DNA of 64,000 nt from Pomphorhynchus laevis (GCA_012934845.2 WNNJ02000867.1:49229-113228), one strand, 5' to 3'; counted from the first letter of the stretch, positions 25,249-35,485 are shown. The notes: a model not told the origin generated them from the letters alone. Numbers and translations: made by a program.

Positions 25249-25290
25249 AAAGCCTACGGGCTTTGTCTTGTGTATTAATAATAGCGGAGA
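25249..25290 (+). other. LINE 3' end: hairpin plus AATAATA tail
   Basis: AAAGCC (25249-25254), loop TACG, GGCTTT (25259-25264), then GTCTTGTGTATTAATAATA. It lies 75 bases after the stop of the 24.3 kb RT frame. The wording after the stem (CTTGT..AATAATA) resembles the 3' end at 39935. Confidence 0.6.
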
Positions 25291-25316
25291 TCTGACATTT
25301 TGTTAAACACGTTAAT

Positions 25317-25470
25317 TAAGATATTTTAGCTTTCATAGACACCTGGTTCCATGGCGACATCTCTGATCACGAAATCAATATCGCTGGTTACTCACCAGCT
25401 AGAGCTGATCGTAATATTTCAAAAGGTAGATGAGTACTTCTCTATCTAAAGTGTATGATATGCTTATACA
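25317..25470 (+). pseudogene. LINE endonuclease fragment
   Basis: In one frame with one stop: DILAFIDTWFHGDISDHEI, then AGYSPARADRNISKGR and VLLYLK. This matches the AP-endonuclease pattern I.ITETW....ISD.EI.I.GY...R.DR..+GGGV.+Y+K. It is a short piece, probably the internal part of a LINE truncated by the adjoining copy B. Confidence 0.55.
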
Positions 25471-25750
25471 CGATTCTGTTCTAATCAATCCTCCTCCCCT
25501 CCCATCCCTGATTTTTGCGGGGTCCCACAAGGTTCAGTCCTAGGTCCCTGCTTTTCTCTCTTCTGCTTGGCGATCTCTCTCCGTTTATCAAACTTTACTC
25601 CTTTAATACGCCGATGACATCTTCATCTATGCTCATGCACCCGCACATCGCTTACACGATATCGGCATTTCTGCCTCCAACTGTCTTTCTTCTATCTACA
25701 AATGTCTCTCCAATCTCCTTCTCGTTCTAAACCCTGACAAGTCCAAAATA

Positions 25751-26440
25751 ATGTGGATCCTCCCCCGTAAACCAAACATATCTCCTCCCACTGTATATTT
25801 TGCCTCATCGATCATCCCCATAGTCCACAATCTCACTTTCTTAGGCTTCCATTTCGATGATCACATTTTCCTTAAACCCTCCGTCCGTGACAAGGTCCGC
25901 TCGTCTTACTTAATTCTCCGAGACATTCGCAGTATCCGCCCACTTATCAACTTCCGTTCTTATATGTCTCTTCTTTCATCGTTTCTTTTCCCTAAATTCG
26001 ATTACTGCCTTAGCCTTTTCGTTAATTCTCCAAAATCCATCATCATACCCCTACAACGAATAATCAACTCCGCCGTTCGATTGCTATTTCGTCTCTGTCG
26101 CTTCGAATACACATCCACATATCTTGCCCAACTCTCCTGGCCCACCATCTACATCCGCATCAAACTCCGCTTTCTTCTCGTAACTTTTCGTTTCATCGAT
26201 GTCGGCTCCCCATCGTTCATCAACCTTCCTTTCTTAGACGACACTCGCCCCACTTCGCTATCGCTGCGTTCCCGTCATACCCTCTTACTCCACGTTCCCA
26301 ATTACTCTAACAACTACGGCCTCCGATCCTTCCTTGTCGCCGCCCCACTCGCATGGCATCAACTCCCTCTCGACGTCCGCCGCACTCCCTCATTTATCAC
26401 ATTCAAACACCCCCTCCGTTCACACCTTCTCGACACATGA
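25751..26440 (+). pseudogene. LINE ORF2 C-terminal domain, copy B
   Basis: The 229-codon open frame starts just after the RT active site (MWILPRKPNISPPTVYFASS). It contains FLGFHFDDH, the DYCLSLF and LQRIINSAVRLLFRLCRFEY segments, and the conserved terminal pattern SLRSRHTLL..VPNYSNNYGLRSFLVAAPLAWH, ending RSHLLDT. This pattern (a.RSF..aap.lWN.LP...r) is typical of the C-terminus of CR1/L2/jockey-type RTs. It has no RT palm in frame, so it is not functional. Confidence 0.75.
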
Positions 26441-26469
26441 TTTACATTTGTTTTTTGTTTTTAATTAAA

Positions 26470-26485
26470 GCGTGCGCTGGCACGC
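26470..26485 (+). other. 3' UTR hairpin of LINE copy B
   Basis: GCGTGC (26470-26475), loop GCTG, GCACGC (26480-26485). AAA before it pairs with TTT after it past a short bulge. The homologous hairpin in copy C (30910-30926) has GCGTAC/GTACGC, a compensatory base-pair change. Confidence 0.7.
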
Positions 26486-26589
26486 ACTTTCCACTTTAAA
26501 ATATATCTTTTTTATGCCTTTACTTTATTGTTCGCTGACTATTGTTTCCTGTTCGCTATTGCTTTGATGCGTATATATATTTAGCTATT

Positions 26590-27717
26590 GAGTAAAATTA
26601 GAGAATGAAAGTAACCTGTTGTTAAAAAAAGTTTTATTTTGCACGTGTTGTCACATAAAACACTCACTTTTTTGCCTATGCTAAATATGTTTAAAGCGAA
26701 TTTCGATCGTATTCAAGCAGCGCTATCAAGTATATACTGGCCAACTTCATAAATCTATGAGTAAAACAAATTGGATCTTAAAGTCCGCACTCCTGAATGT
26801 GCTCACCTACTTCCCTGTAAAAATCACAAAATCCGCTCATATGCATCGATTTGACTTATATTAAAAATCCGAATCGCGGTCAAGTGTCGTGACATACTAT
26901 TTTCCATGTATAAAAAGGTTCGGGGCCCCTTTTCGAATTATAAGTCTGCAAGAAATAAGGTTACGTCATTAAAAAGATAGAAACGGAAAAACTGCATATG
27001 TAGGATTTGTTCATCACAGCAACGAACCCTAGAGATTCTTCAGTTATCTTAAACTGAAAAGATCCCAAAGAAAAATGGCTAATATTTTCCTTGATCAAAA
27101 AAATCAAATCACTTACTGCTAAACCTGATGACATCATACATCTCCTTCTGTGCGAACTTATCCCTATTATTGTTGATCCTTTATATGATCGCAAGTAAAT
27201 GTAGGCGGATGCCAGTTATTCTAAGAATATTAAACTACTGGATAAACGTAGCTTTTGCTTAGCTTACTCTGCGTTTATTTTCACCGGTTATCACTCCTCA
27301 GTATCGGACATTAATCACAATATTTTTAGTCATTTTACGTGAGGCTATACATGTGGTTCATTATCTTCGGTTGATTCCATTTGCAGACAGGATTACTAAA
27401 TTAAACTTTTTTAGTTGAGCGATCTCTTGATATGTCTGATTTAGTGTTTGTGTAGAGATCCCTAACATCTCAAAGTAACCCGTGTCGCCACCTGTTCTCT
27501 TTGCAATCGAGTGACGAATTATGAGGACACAAGCTTACAATTAAACGACACACCGAATGCCAAAGAATCTTGACAACTATAGTACACCGTATTAGCAAAT
27601 CGTGACAGTCTTCCAGACTGAACGATTTCAAATGCAACAATCAACGAATTCAAACCGAGTATTAAATTGTTGACTTAATTTCACTATTTAATTGATTTTG
27701 AATCCACTAAATCAAAT
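26590..27717. other. No intact gene; possible RT scraps
   Basis: At about 27100-27190 one plus-strand frame reads KSLTAKPDDIIHLLLCELIP, IIVDPLYDRK, which resembles the LT..PDDIP..LLKE..P...DPL segment of LINE RTs. It is short and flanked by stops. The rest is unannotatable AT-rich DNA. Confidence 0.35.
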
Positions 27718-28008
27718 CATCTCAGTCCTCCACTCTTAAAAATCGTTTTCCGACATAGTTCACATGCCTCTTCGGTACTCTCCCAACGTTTTAAACTTCT
27801 TACCACTTCATCTACTTGCCGTATCTTTCCTGACCGCTCCCCTTCTGATATTGCCCAGCTCAATTTAGCTCGCATTGAAAAACATCGACGTGAAACAAAC
27901 GGCGAGTCATCCTTATCTATACGTAAAATCAACGGAAATTTTCACGTTCTTCACACAAGGCCAAAAATTCGATGGCGTCCCATCTCTCCCCCTTGTCTTC
28001 TTCGCTAG
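27718..28008 (+). pseudogene. LINE ORF1 C-terminal part, copy C
   Basis: Reads PPLLKIVFRHSSHASSVLSQ.., FPDRSPSDIAQLNLARIEKH, IRKINGNFHVLHTRPKIRWR and ends at TAG 28006-28008. It is homologous to the ORF1 end in copy A. It overlaps the ORF2 ATG (27972) by 37 nt in a different frame, the arrangement expected for LINE ORF1/ORF2. The front of ORF1 is lost to 5' truncation. Confidence 0.65.
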
Positions 28009-30880
28009 TCGATCTCGCTCCTAAGCATACTTTTCGTCTTAGTCTATTCAATACTCGCTCCATTCTTCATAAAGCTGATATGCTTCTCGATATCTTCGAT
28101 CAATTATCTATCGATATTCTCTGCATTACCGAATCCTGGCACACTGACTCCAACGATCTTGCTATTCGTCGTCTATGTCGCTCTGGTTGTTCTCTAGTTG
28201 AATCAGCTCGTCAAATTACATCTCATACATCTACTGCGTCTAACCATGGCGGTATTGTTGCCATTGCTCGTCACCCAATGTCTTTACGTAAAATCAACGT
28301 TAACATCCGTTACACCTCGTTCGAATTACTCATATGCAGATTATCAACGCCTTTCCCTCTGGAACTTGTGATTGTATACCGTCCAGGTTCAGTTGCCCCA
28401 TCACGTATCTTCTTTAACGACCTTGCAGATCTAATGTCTCACTGTTCATTGTCTTATACTCCTTCTTTTGTTCTCGGTGACTTTAACATTCGTCTTGATC
28501 GCCCGTCTGACTCTGACTCTATCACTTTAACTAATCTTTTTCTGATTTTAACTATAAATTACTTTCAACAAGCCCAACTCATATTCTCGGCGGTGCTCTC
28601 GACATCATTGCTGTTCCTAACTGCTTCAATGACTATACCTCCTTGTCAATTACTGATCCTGGTTTGTCCGATCATTTCCTTGTCACTCTTACTCTTACTC
28701 GTCCCCATCCTCCTTCTCCGCCTTTACCATTATCTACACCAAGTCGACCCTGGAAGCTTCTCGATATCCCTATTCTCTGCACATCCTTACTCAATTCTTC
28801 ACTCTTTTCACTTCCTCTTAACTATCTCTCTCCCGATGATCTCTGCATTCTGTTTGATTCTGAACTTACGTCGATCCTCAATAACCTTCTACCTAGTCGA
28901 CTTCGACGTTCCCAGCGCTTGCGCCATGCTCCCTGGTTCGATTCTGACTGTAGTCTTTCTAAGCGTCGACTCCGTCACTCTTTTCGTATGTATAAACGCT
29001 TTCTTAAACGTTCACCCAACTCACTCCCTCCAAATCTTCGTGATTCCTACTTTTCTCAACGCCGTTCACATCTCATTCTTATACGTACTAAACGTACTCT
29101 CTTTTGGCGAAATCAACTCGAGTCATCTTCCAACTCGAAATCTCATTGGAAAATCTTAAACTCAATTCTTTCACGATCATCTACCCCTTGTAATATAAAT
29201 CCTGATGAATTTTCTTCTTATCTACAAACTAAGCTATCTAATTTACTTTCCCTACTACCCATAGCCCCCTTGTACCCACTCTTATCTTTAAATACTTCCC
29301 TCCCAGAACTATTCCACCTTCTTCCCGTTTCGTCTGATGAAGTTTCTTCGGTTCTGCTGTCATTACCTAATAAAACCTCTCCTTCTGACCCAATTCCCAC
29401 TCACTTACTTAAAAATATCTGCACTTTTATCTTACCCTTCCTAACCACATTGTTCAACTCGTCCATCCGTAGCTGTACATTTCCTTCCATCTGGAAATGC
29501 GCCACTGTTCGTCCTATCATCAAAAAGCAATCTCTCGACTCTTCACTACCATCTTCGTACCGTCCAATCTCACTTCTCCCAACCCTCTCTAAACTCCTTG
29601 AGCGTCTCGTTCTTAAGCAAGTTAATACATATCTCTATTCCTCTAACTTATTTCCTCCCTTCCAAGCCGCTTTTCGCTCTAATTACTCTACCGAAATTGC
29701 ATGTCTTAAAGTTTATAACGACTTACTCATATCGCGCGATCATAAATTATGTAGTGTCATAGTTTCTCTTGATCTATCGTCTGCTTTTGACATCGTCGAT
29801 CACTCGATTCTTCTCCATCGCCTTCGTCATGATTATGGCTTCTCTTTACCCACTGTATCATGGTTTTCTTCATATCTATCAAACCGTACATTTCGCGTAT
29901 ATTCTAACTCTTCTCTCTCCCATCCTTCGTCCATTCCGTCCGGTGTTCCGCAAGGCTCCGTATTAGGCCCTATACTTTTCTCTCTTCTTCTTGGTGATTT
30001 GTCTTCGATTTCTCATAAATTTAACTTCCATGTTATGCAATATGCTGATGACATTCTCATCTATGCTCATGCACCTGTTTATCGTATTCGCGATCTTAGT
30101 GTTTCTGCTTCCGACTGCCTTGTCTCAATTTCCAATCATCTTTCTTCCCTTCGCCTTTCTCTGAATCCTGATAAATCCAAAATTATGTGGATCCTACCTC
30201 GACGCCTCGGCTTCGAACCTCCCTCCGTATCATTAAATTCTAAAATTCTTCCTATCGTTGATAATCTCGTTTTCCTAGGCTTCCATTTTGACAACCGACT
30301 TTCACTTAAACCTTTCGTTAGAGATAAAGTACGCTCATCTACCTTGATACTCCGCAACCTCCGTCAAGTTCGTAGATTGATCGATTTCCCTTCTTGTATG
30401 ACTCTCATATCATCTCTCCTTTTTTCTAGACTCGATTATTGTCTTAGTCTATTTTCCAACTCACCTAAATCCACTCTTCTTCCCCTACAACGCATCGTCA
30501 ACGCAGCTGTCCGAATTCTCCTCCGTCTTCGTCGTTTTGATCACACATCCTACCATCTTGCTTCTCTCGATTTGCCTACAATTTATTGTCGTGTTCAAAT
30601 TCGTCTTCTTATCGTTGCTTTCCGCCTTGTAACTTTTCATACCCCTTCATTTCTCAACCTTCCTTTTCTTGATAATTCTCGTCCTGTTTACTGCTCCTTG
30701 CGTTCCTGTAATTCCCTTCTTTTACATGTCCCAAACTACTCTACCTCCTTTGGACTCCGCTCCTTCCTGGTGGCTGCTCCTCTATCGTGGAATCATCTGC
30801 CCATTCATATACGCCAATCAACTTCCCTGCAGTGCTTCAAACGACAAATCCGATCCCATCTGAACAATTTAACTGCTTGA
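27972..30880 (+). pseudogene. LINE ORF2 (endonuclease + reverse transcriptase), one frameshift
   Basis: It starts MASHLSPLSSSLVDLAPK. Endonuclease: FSLFNTRSILHKADMLL-like opening (LSLFNTRSIL), DILCITESWHTD, VIVYRPGSVAP, VLGDFNIRLDR, then after the frameshift SITDPGLSDHFLVTLTL. RT: NKTSPSDPIPTHLL, SYRPISLLPTLSKLLERL, LDLSSAFDIVDHSILL, SGVPQGSVLGPILFSLL and YADDILIYAH (YADD at 30041-30052). The C-terminal domain runs to HIRQSTSLQCFKRQIRSHL. The only disruption I see is a one-base loss in the T run at 28537-28541 that switches frame (first frame runs on to 29159; second frame runs 28643-30880). About 970 codons in all, a normal length for the CR1/L2 group. Confidence 0.85.
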
Positions 30881-30909
30881 CTTTCTCATTTTTGTTTGTG
30901 GACTTGTAA

Positions 30910-30965
30910 GCGTACAGCTTGTACGCATTTGCCACATTAAATAAATTTGTATTATTATTCGGCTT
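30910..30965 (+). other. 3' UTR hairpin and tail of LINE copy C
   Basis: GCGTAC (30910-30915), loop AGCTT, GTACGC (30921-30926), then ATTTGCCACATTAAATAAATTTGTATTATTATT. The stem is shared with copy B with a compensatory A-T to G-C change in the last pair before the loop. Confidence 0.7.
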
Positions 30966-31198
30966 CATGAGATTAAGTATTCTTCAGCTGTTTTACAAAA
31001 TAATATAAATGTAATATAAAAATACTTTATTCAAGTAACACAGAAATCATCAATAGTCATAAAATAAGAAATTAACATAATTTATATATTTTTAATAATA
31101 ATGAAGAGTGAACCCGCTCCATCATCGGCTGCCCCTACGTCTTTCGACAACGCGATCTTGTAGCTTTGACTTGTGCTTACTGAGAAGTCAATATATAG

Positions 31199-31265
31199 TG
31201 CATAATCGAGGTTTGAACACCGTACATGGAGTTTGCAATGCACACGCCTCTCATTAGGCCATGCG
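31199..31265 (-). pseudogene. tRNA-like sequence (tRNA pseudogene or SINE head)
   Basis: The minus strand reads GCATGGCCTAATGAGAGGCG (A-box-like, TGGCCTAATGAGAGG) and, about 30 bases on, GTGTTCAAACCTCG (B-box-like, TGTTCAAACCT), ending in ATTATGCA. The ends pair over 6 of 7 positions (GCATGG with the terminal ATTATGC, counting G:T). The anticodon and T stems do not pair properly, so it is not a functional tRNA. It lies next to the Ty3/gypsy remnant. Confidence 0.35.
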
Positions 31266-31757
31266 GGTAGTATTGGTTTTTTTTTCTGATTTATCAGCAG
31301 ATAGCAAAATATAAAATTGTTTTATTGATCTTACTTCAAAATGTCAAAGCCTTTATATATGATAACTAGTCGGCGCATTCCGCTGTTGGTAGTGACGACT
31401 ACAACCTGTGCTCGTCAAGGTGACTGATATTTTTCGATGACTTCTGATTGCAGCAATCGGGAAATTTCAGATCGGATGAAGTACATATGATGAGCAGCGA
31501 ATCGTCGAGATTTCACATAAATTGGATGGCAATTTGCTGTTAGTGATGAAAATAGAGTAGGCGTGTTATGTGCTACTCATTGTACTGATTATTACCGAAG
31601 ATCGTTTTCCATTGAGGTGCATGTTGAGAAACTTGTGCTGTGATAGATATAGATTTCCGAGAATTATGTCGCAACATAGATTAGCGAGACAGAGCAAACA
31701 AATATTCTTATAACATTTCCCTTGTATAGTCATGCCTACAAAGCAGCACGACCTCAG

Positions 31758-32207
31758 TCATCCGTGCGATATGGACGCCATAGTGATTTTCCGGCAAAAT
31801 GACACAGTAGAAATATTCAACCGTTTGACTATCGCGCCACTGATGAAGTTTTCCGCATTCCCTGTATCTATCAAGGCATTTAAGAAGTAATTTTCGACGT
31901 TGACAGTTATTTGAGCTCTAGAAGTATCGTGAATTTCTGGGGATCTGGATGGTATATAATCTACTGATTGTAATGTGTTGCTTGACAATTGAATCGAGGA
32001 AATCGAGACGATATCATTTATAGGTATATAATGGCATACGGTAACGAAATATCCATCTTTGCCACATTTCTTGCATTTAGCAAATCGGGCCGGATATATC
32101 GTGCGAGAATGCCATTGCCGTCCACAAAAGAAGCACATTTTGGAAAATATCGATGTTATTATTATAACATACAATACTATAGTCATGCAGTTGTTTTGTC
32201 TGCTCAC
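31758..32207 (-). pseudogene. gypsy-type nucleocapsid zinc knuckles and aspartic protease
   Basis: The 149-codon frame shows CFFCGRQWHSRTIYPAR and CKKCGKDGYFVTVCH (two CCHC-like knuckles, the second with Tyr instead of the usual His, so probably degraded). Then, after a spacer, ITVNVENYFLNALIDTGNAE follows, the DTG/DSG active site of retropepsins followed by NFIS. The frame stops after the protease and resumes in another frame, so the polyprotein is broken. Confidence 0.7.
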
Positions 32208-32268
32208 GGAGTATGAGCAGACAAAACAACTATCGGGGTATGTTGTCTGCTCACAACATACTCCGATA
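32190..32268. repeat. Two adjacent snap-back hairpins
   Basis: 32190-32206 pairs perfectly with 32214-32230 (17 bp, 7-nt loop CGGAGTA). 32231-32246 pairs with 32253-32268 (16 bp with one G:T, loop CTGCTC). The loop and arms of one hairpin reuse words of the other (CTGCTCA, GGAGTATG), so they arose by serial copying. Confidence 0.85.
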
Positions 32269-32596
32269 ATCCTGGATATACCACTAGGTAAGATGCTTTT
32301 AGGTGGGTAAAGGCACAGCAGAAGCCGCAGATGAATTTGTCACTCCGATACTTGGACATGCTGGACGATTTAAACTTCAGCACTGTCCAAACATCACAAT
32401 CATTAGTGTCACATCCAACTTCCAGCTGGGTGAAGGAAGAATCAGAATCATACTTTAACCTTTTTTGAGCTAGACTTTTTAGGACGTCCCATTGACTATT
32501 TTATACTGAATTTCAATACGTAGCTTGTAAGTAGTTATAACAAAGGAATTCTTTATCCCACAAAAATCTGGATTATATGATATCTCTTTAAAACGT

Positions 32597-32800
32597 TGTA
32601 TAGATCGTTGTAAGATCGTTGTTTAGATCGTTGCATAGATCGTTGTAAGAAGATCGTTATAAGAAGATCGTTGTAGGAAGATCGTTGTATAGATCGTTGT
32701 AAGAAGATCGTTGTAAGAAGATCGTTGTAAGAAGATCGTTGTATAGATCGTTGTAAGATCGTCGTTTAGATCGTTGTAAGATCGTTGTATTCAATATCGT
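32597..32800. repeat. Minisatellite, AGATCGTTGTAAGA-type units
   Basis: About 14 imperfect copies of a 12-16-bp unit (AGATCGTTGTAAGA, AGATCGTTGTAT and variants) lie between the gag and nucleocapsid parts of the gypsy remnant. An open frame through it (LYNDL.. repeats) is a by-product. The units have no constant-length spacers, so this is not a CRISPR array. Confidence 0.85.
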
Positions 32801-32864
32801 TGTGTGTTTAAGCTCTTTAAATTTTTGTATGTGTTTATTATTCATCAAACTTTTTTTAAGGTAG

Positions 32865-33429
32865 CTAAGCATCACGAGCTGTTGACATGGCATTATGTTG
32901 TTTTTGTTTCGCATAGCCAATACGTAAATATATAGATGTTGTGTATGCTTCTGCATTGCGTTGAGTTATTTCAAGTGTTCTGACCTTTTCAATTGATTCA
33001 TCTAAGGTTAGTTTTGGGATTTCCAAGAGTTTTTGTCTGATATTCTCAGATTTGAGCCCCCATATAAAGGCGTATCTAACAACTAGATCGCGATGTTCAT
33101 CTAATTTGACATCAGTAAAGTCACAATCCTTACTCAGCTTATTTAGTGTTTGCACAAATTCGTCAATCGATTGATCGTTCGTTTGTTTGCATGTGCTTAG
33201 GCAATGTTGGGAAAGCACATCGTTCTTAGGTTTTAAGTAAAGTCGATCTAATTGATTCATTGCTATGTCAAAGTGGTCTAACTTGAGGTGATATATGGTT
33301 GAGTAGGGCATCGATTTTGTCAGCGTCCTCAATATTTTCGATTTTTGCAAGAAATTTTGTAAAGCTACGCTTCAAGTGCAACCAACTAACCTCATAATCC
33401 GATATGTTGGGAAGTGTTGTAAAGCATTC
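32865..33429 (-). pseudogene. gypsy-type Gag capsid remnant
   Basis: The first part (33429-33242) reads LPNISDYEVSWLHLKRSFTK, FLAKIENIEDADKIDALLNH. The second (33350-32865, other frame) reads HFDIAMNQLDRLYLKPKNDV, ..FVQTLNKLSKDCDFTDVK, ..VVRYAFIWGLKSENIRQKLL and ends with a Lys/Gln-rich tail. This is the order of Ty3/gypsy capsid domains (W..F+..F, then a QS..EF...L..L...C motif, then F..GL....+..LL). One frameshift separates the parts. Confidence 0.65.
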
Positions 33430-33544
33430 GGACTTTAGAATCTTGTTTATTAAAATACAATATTTGAATAAATTGAACTGAGTAGAGAATTCAAAACGGG
33501 AGTTTTATTCAAATATCTAAAAACGCCCATGTACGATTGTCATA

Positions 33545-33668
33545 TGTTCGATTGTCATAAGTATATATACAACATCGGGATTTTCTTAAAGTCTGTGGAT
33601 AAGTCACATGTACGATTGTCATAAGTATATATACAACATCGGGATTTTCTTAAAGTCTGTGGATAAGT
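33545..33668. repeat. Tandem duplication, 64-bp period
   Basis: TGTTCGATTGTCATAAGTAT.. (33545-33604) repeats as TGTACGATTGTCATAAGTAT.. (33609-33668) with nearly no change over 60 bases, ending GTCTGTGGATAAGT. A third start (GTACGATTGTCAT) precedes it at 33531. Confidence 0.85.
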
Positions 33669-33949
33669 TACGGGTAAAGAGTATTTAAGGATGGGTAGAA
33701 TATATGATCAAAATAGTGGCTTGTACATTGATGGACTTATCCGATCAAAAGACTTAAAAAACATCCATAAAATACGATAGCTTCGATTACAAATATACCT
33801 AGTGTTGACATTAATTTTTAGCTACTGGTCATCATCACATCAAGACATTTAAATTTACTTACTTGCCTTATATGAATCTAACATATCTGATACGATGAGT
33901 TGAGTGAAGAACCAACGGACATGTGCGCACATTTAGTGGGGCTAACCAT

Positions 33950-34990
33950 CAAAGCATTGTCCGATGCTCATTTTTCTAGACATTTCAGATCATCTTGAAA
34001 GATCTTAATGTCCATCCCATCTCTAATACGCCGCCATATCTTAACATCGTCAGCATACAAAAGGACATCAGAACGAATTGCAGTTGGAAGACCATTGATA
34101 TAGACAATAAAAAGAAGTGGTGAGATAACATTACTCTGTGGAACCTCAGCATGAATAGCGAATGAGGTGGACATATCTGCACCTACACGTACTCTGTAAG
34201 AGCGTAAACTTAAGTAATTTGCAATCCAGGAGACATACATTAGACAAACACTAAGTTACCTCAATTTGTGAATGAGACGATCATGCGGAACTGAATCGAA
34301 ATCATTAGAGAAATCTACGAAAATTATATTCGATTAAACTCGTCCATCTAATGGAGACTGTCATGAGTTGGAAAAAACCAAAAGGTTACTTATTGTTGAT
34401 CTATTTGGTCTGAAACCGTGTTGTGAGTCAGTGAGCTTATTGTTGCTTTCCAAATCAGAAGATATGTTTTTGACTATTAGCTTTTCAAGCAACTTACAAA
34501 TAATGCATGTCAAATCAACTGGGCGATAGTTCTTACACACTTGTCGATCTCCCTTTTTATACACGGGAACTACATTGGACTCCTTTCAAAGTGAAGGAAT
34601 TCGAGATTGGACTATATAAAACTGAAACACGGAAAACATATGAATATATTTGAAGAGCATTTTTAAAAAAGAATTGAGGGAGATCCGTCCGGACCTGCAG
34701 CGGTGTTCGGTTTTAGTTTACAGAGAAGCTTCAAAACATCGTTAGCAAAGAACCACAGATTATATCGATCGAATGCTTCTGAACCCTTTTCTGATTCAGA
34801 ACTACACGATGTCCGTGAAGATCAAAACATTGATGAGAACTCTTGGGCCATAATACTATTATATGTGACCTCGCTTTGAGAATCATCCTTCAACGATACT
34901 AGTGAAATATTCGAGCCCCTAATTTTGCAAATGTAAGAGAATAGAACCTTGTCATCTATAGAACTCAACTTTTCCTAAATATAATATGCA
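33950..34990 (-). pseudogene. LINE reverse transcriptase remnant
   Basis: Minus-strand reading in several frames: LKPNTAAGPDGSPS (about 34700), YKKGDRQVCKNYRPVDLTC, LTDSQHGFRPNRSTISNLLV, IIFVDFSNDFDSVPHDRLIH, WIANYLSLRSYRVRV, PQSNVISPLLFIVYINGL and LLYADDVKIWRRI (about 34060). This covers the N-terminal and palm domains of a LINE RT of the same sort as at 24.3 and 43 kb. It has stops and frameshifts, and the C-terminal part is missing below 33950. Confidence 0.75.
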
Positions 34991-35263
34991 TATTATTCAG
35001 CCGATCTTAACTCATCCATATTCATGATTCTATCAAACTAGGATTCATGCAACCTTATCAGAATCGACAAATGTGTCTGTTTTATATGCAACACGTAAGT
35101 GCTATCTCTTAATCCTTACTATACTATATTTCCTTCAAAACTTTAAAATGCGCACATATTTCTCAAGTTATTTTTGCCCGAATCTTTTTAATCATTCTCA
35201 ATCCCAGGATACCAACCCACATCATCCCCACCATATCTTCTCTTAAATCGAAAATTTGTCCCA

Positions 35264-35485
35264 ACAATCCATCATGCACATAATAAACTCGACAAAATCT
35301 TTCATTTGATTTTAAATTACATGATCACATGAAGTATTTGTCCAAACAAGCTTAAATCGATACTAAAATCGATGCTTAAATCGATACATCACTTATTTAT
35401 CCCAACAAGCCATCATGCACATAATAAACTCTACAAAATCGTCCATTGTATTTTAAATCTCATGATCACATGAAGTATTTGTTTC
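35264..35485. repeat. Direct repeat of about 85 bp
   Basis: 35264-35345 and 35401-35485 share CATCATGCACATAATAAACT, ACAAAATCKTYCATT, TTTTAAAT and CATGATCACATGAAGTATTT. They lie just upstream of the 35.6 kb LINE and could be part of its 5' region. Between them is a run of ATCGATACTAAA-type triplication. Confidence 0.7.

Larger units (their letters stand above)
25488..26500 (+). mobile_element. CR1/L2-like LINE, copy B (5'-truncated)
   Basis: It starts inside RT (PSLIFAGSHKVQS-like junction before SVLGP) and runs to the end of the 3' UTR. It is closely similar to copy A over about 950 bp but in the opposite orientation. The YADD box (25607-25618) is preceded by the same frame-breaking sequence as in copy A. 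The C-terminal 229-codon frame (25751-26440) is open. The 3' UTR holds the hairpin 26470-26485. Relative to A, about 30 of 229 residues differ in the C-terminal frame, with the first 38 residues identical. Confidence 0.8.
27718..30965 (+). mobile_element. CR1/L2-like LINE, copy C (near-intact)
   Basis: The best-preserved element of the window: the end of ORF1 (27718-28008), complete ORF2 (27972-30880) with one frameshift, and a short 3' UTR with hairpin 30910-30926 and tail ATTAAATAAATTTGTATTATTATT. The 5' end is truncated inside ORF1. Codon use and base composition (pyrimidine-rich sense strand, about 45% GC) differ sharply from host DNA. It is the same family as A and B by order and wording of motifs, but a separate subfamily, clearly diverged from A/B in the C-terminal domain. 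Confidence 0.9.
31365..33429 (-). mobile_element. Ty3/gypsy-type LTR retrotransposon remnant (gag-protease-RT start)
   Basis: On the minus strand, in order: a Gag capsid-like region (33429-32865), a minisatellite, zinc knuckles and an aspartic protease (about 32170-31758), the protease-RT linker (CDIILGNLYLSQHKFLN.., near 31660) and the RT N-terminus (KSRRFAAHHMYFIRSEISRL at about 31480). The last is followed by VIEKYQSP, a stop in place of the usual Trp, and RAQVVVV. There are several frameshifts and stops, and RT is cut off at about 31365. No LTR pair was identified, though the 64-bp-period duplication at 33545-33668 could be LTR-derived. Confidence 0.75.

Noticed and set aside
29218-29400. 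Minus-strand open frame inside LINE copy C
   Set aside because: Antisense shadow of ORF2, produced by its pyrimidine-rich strand.
32657-32956. 99-codon minus-strand frame with LYNDL repeats
   Set aside because: Created by the AGATCGTTGTAAGA minisatellite; no protein constraint expected.
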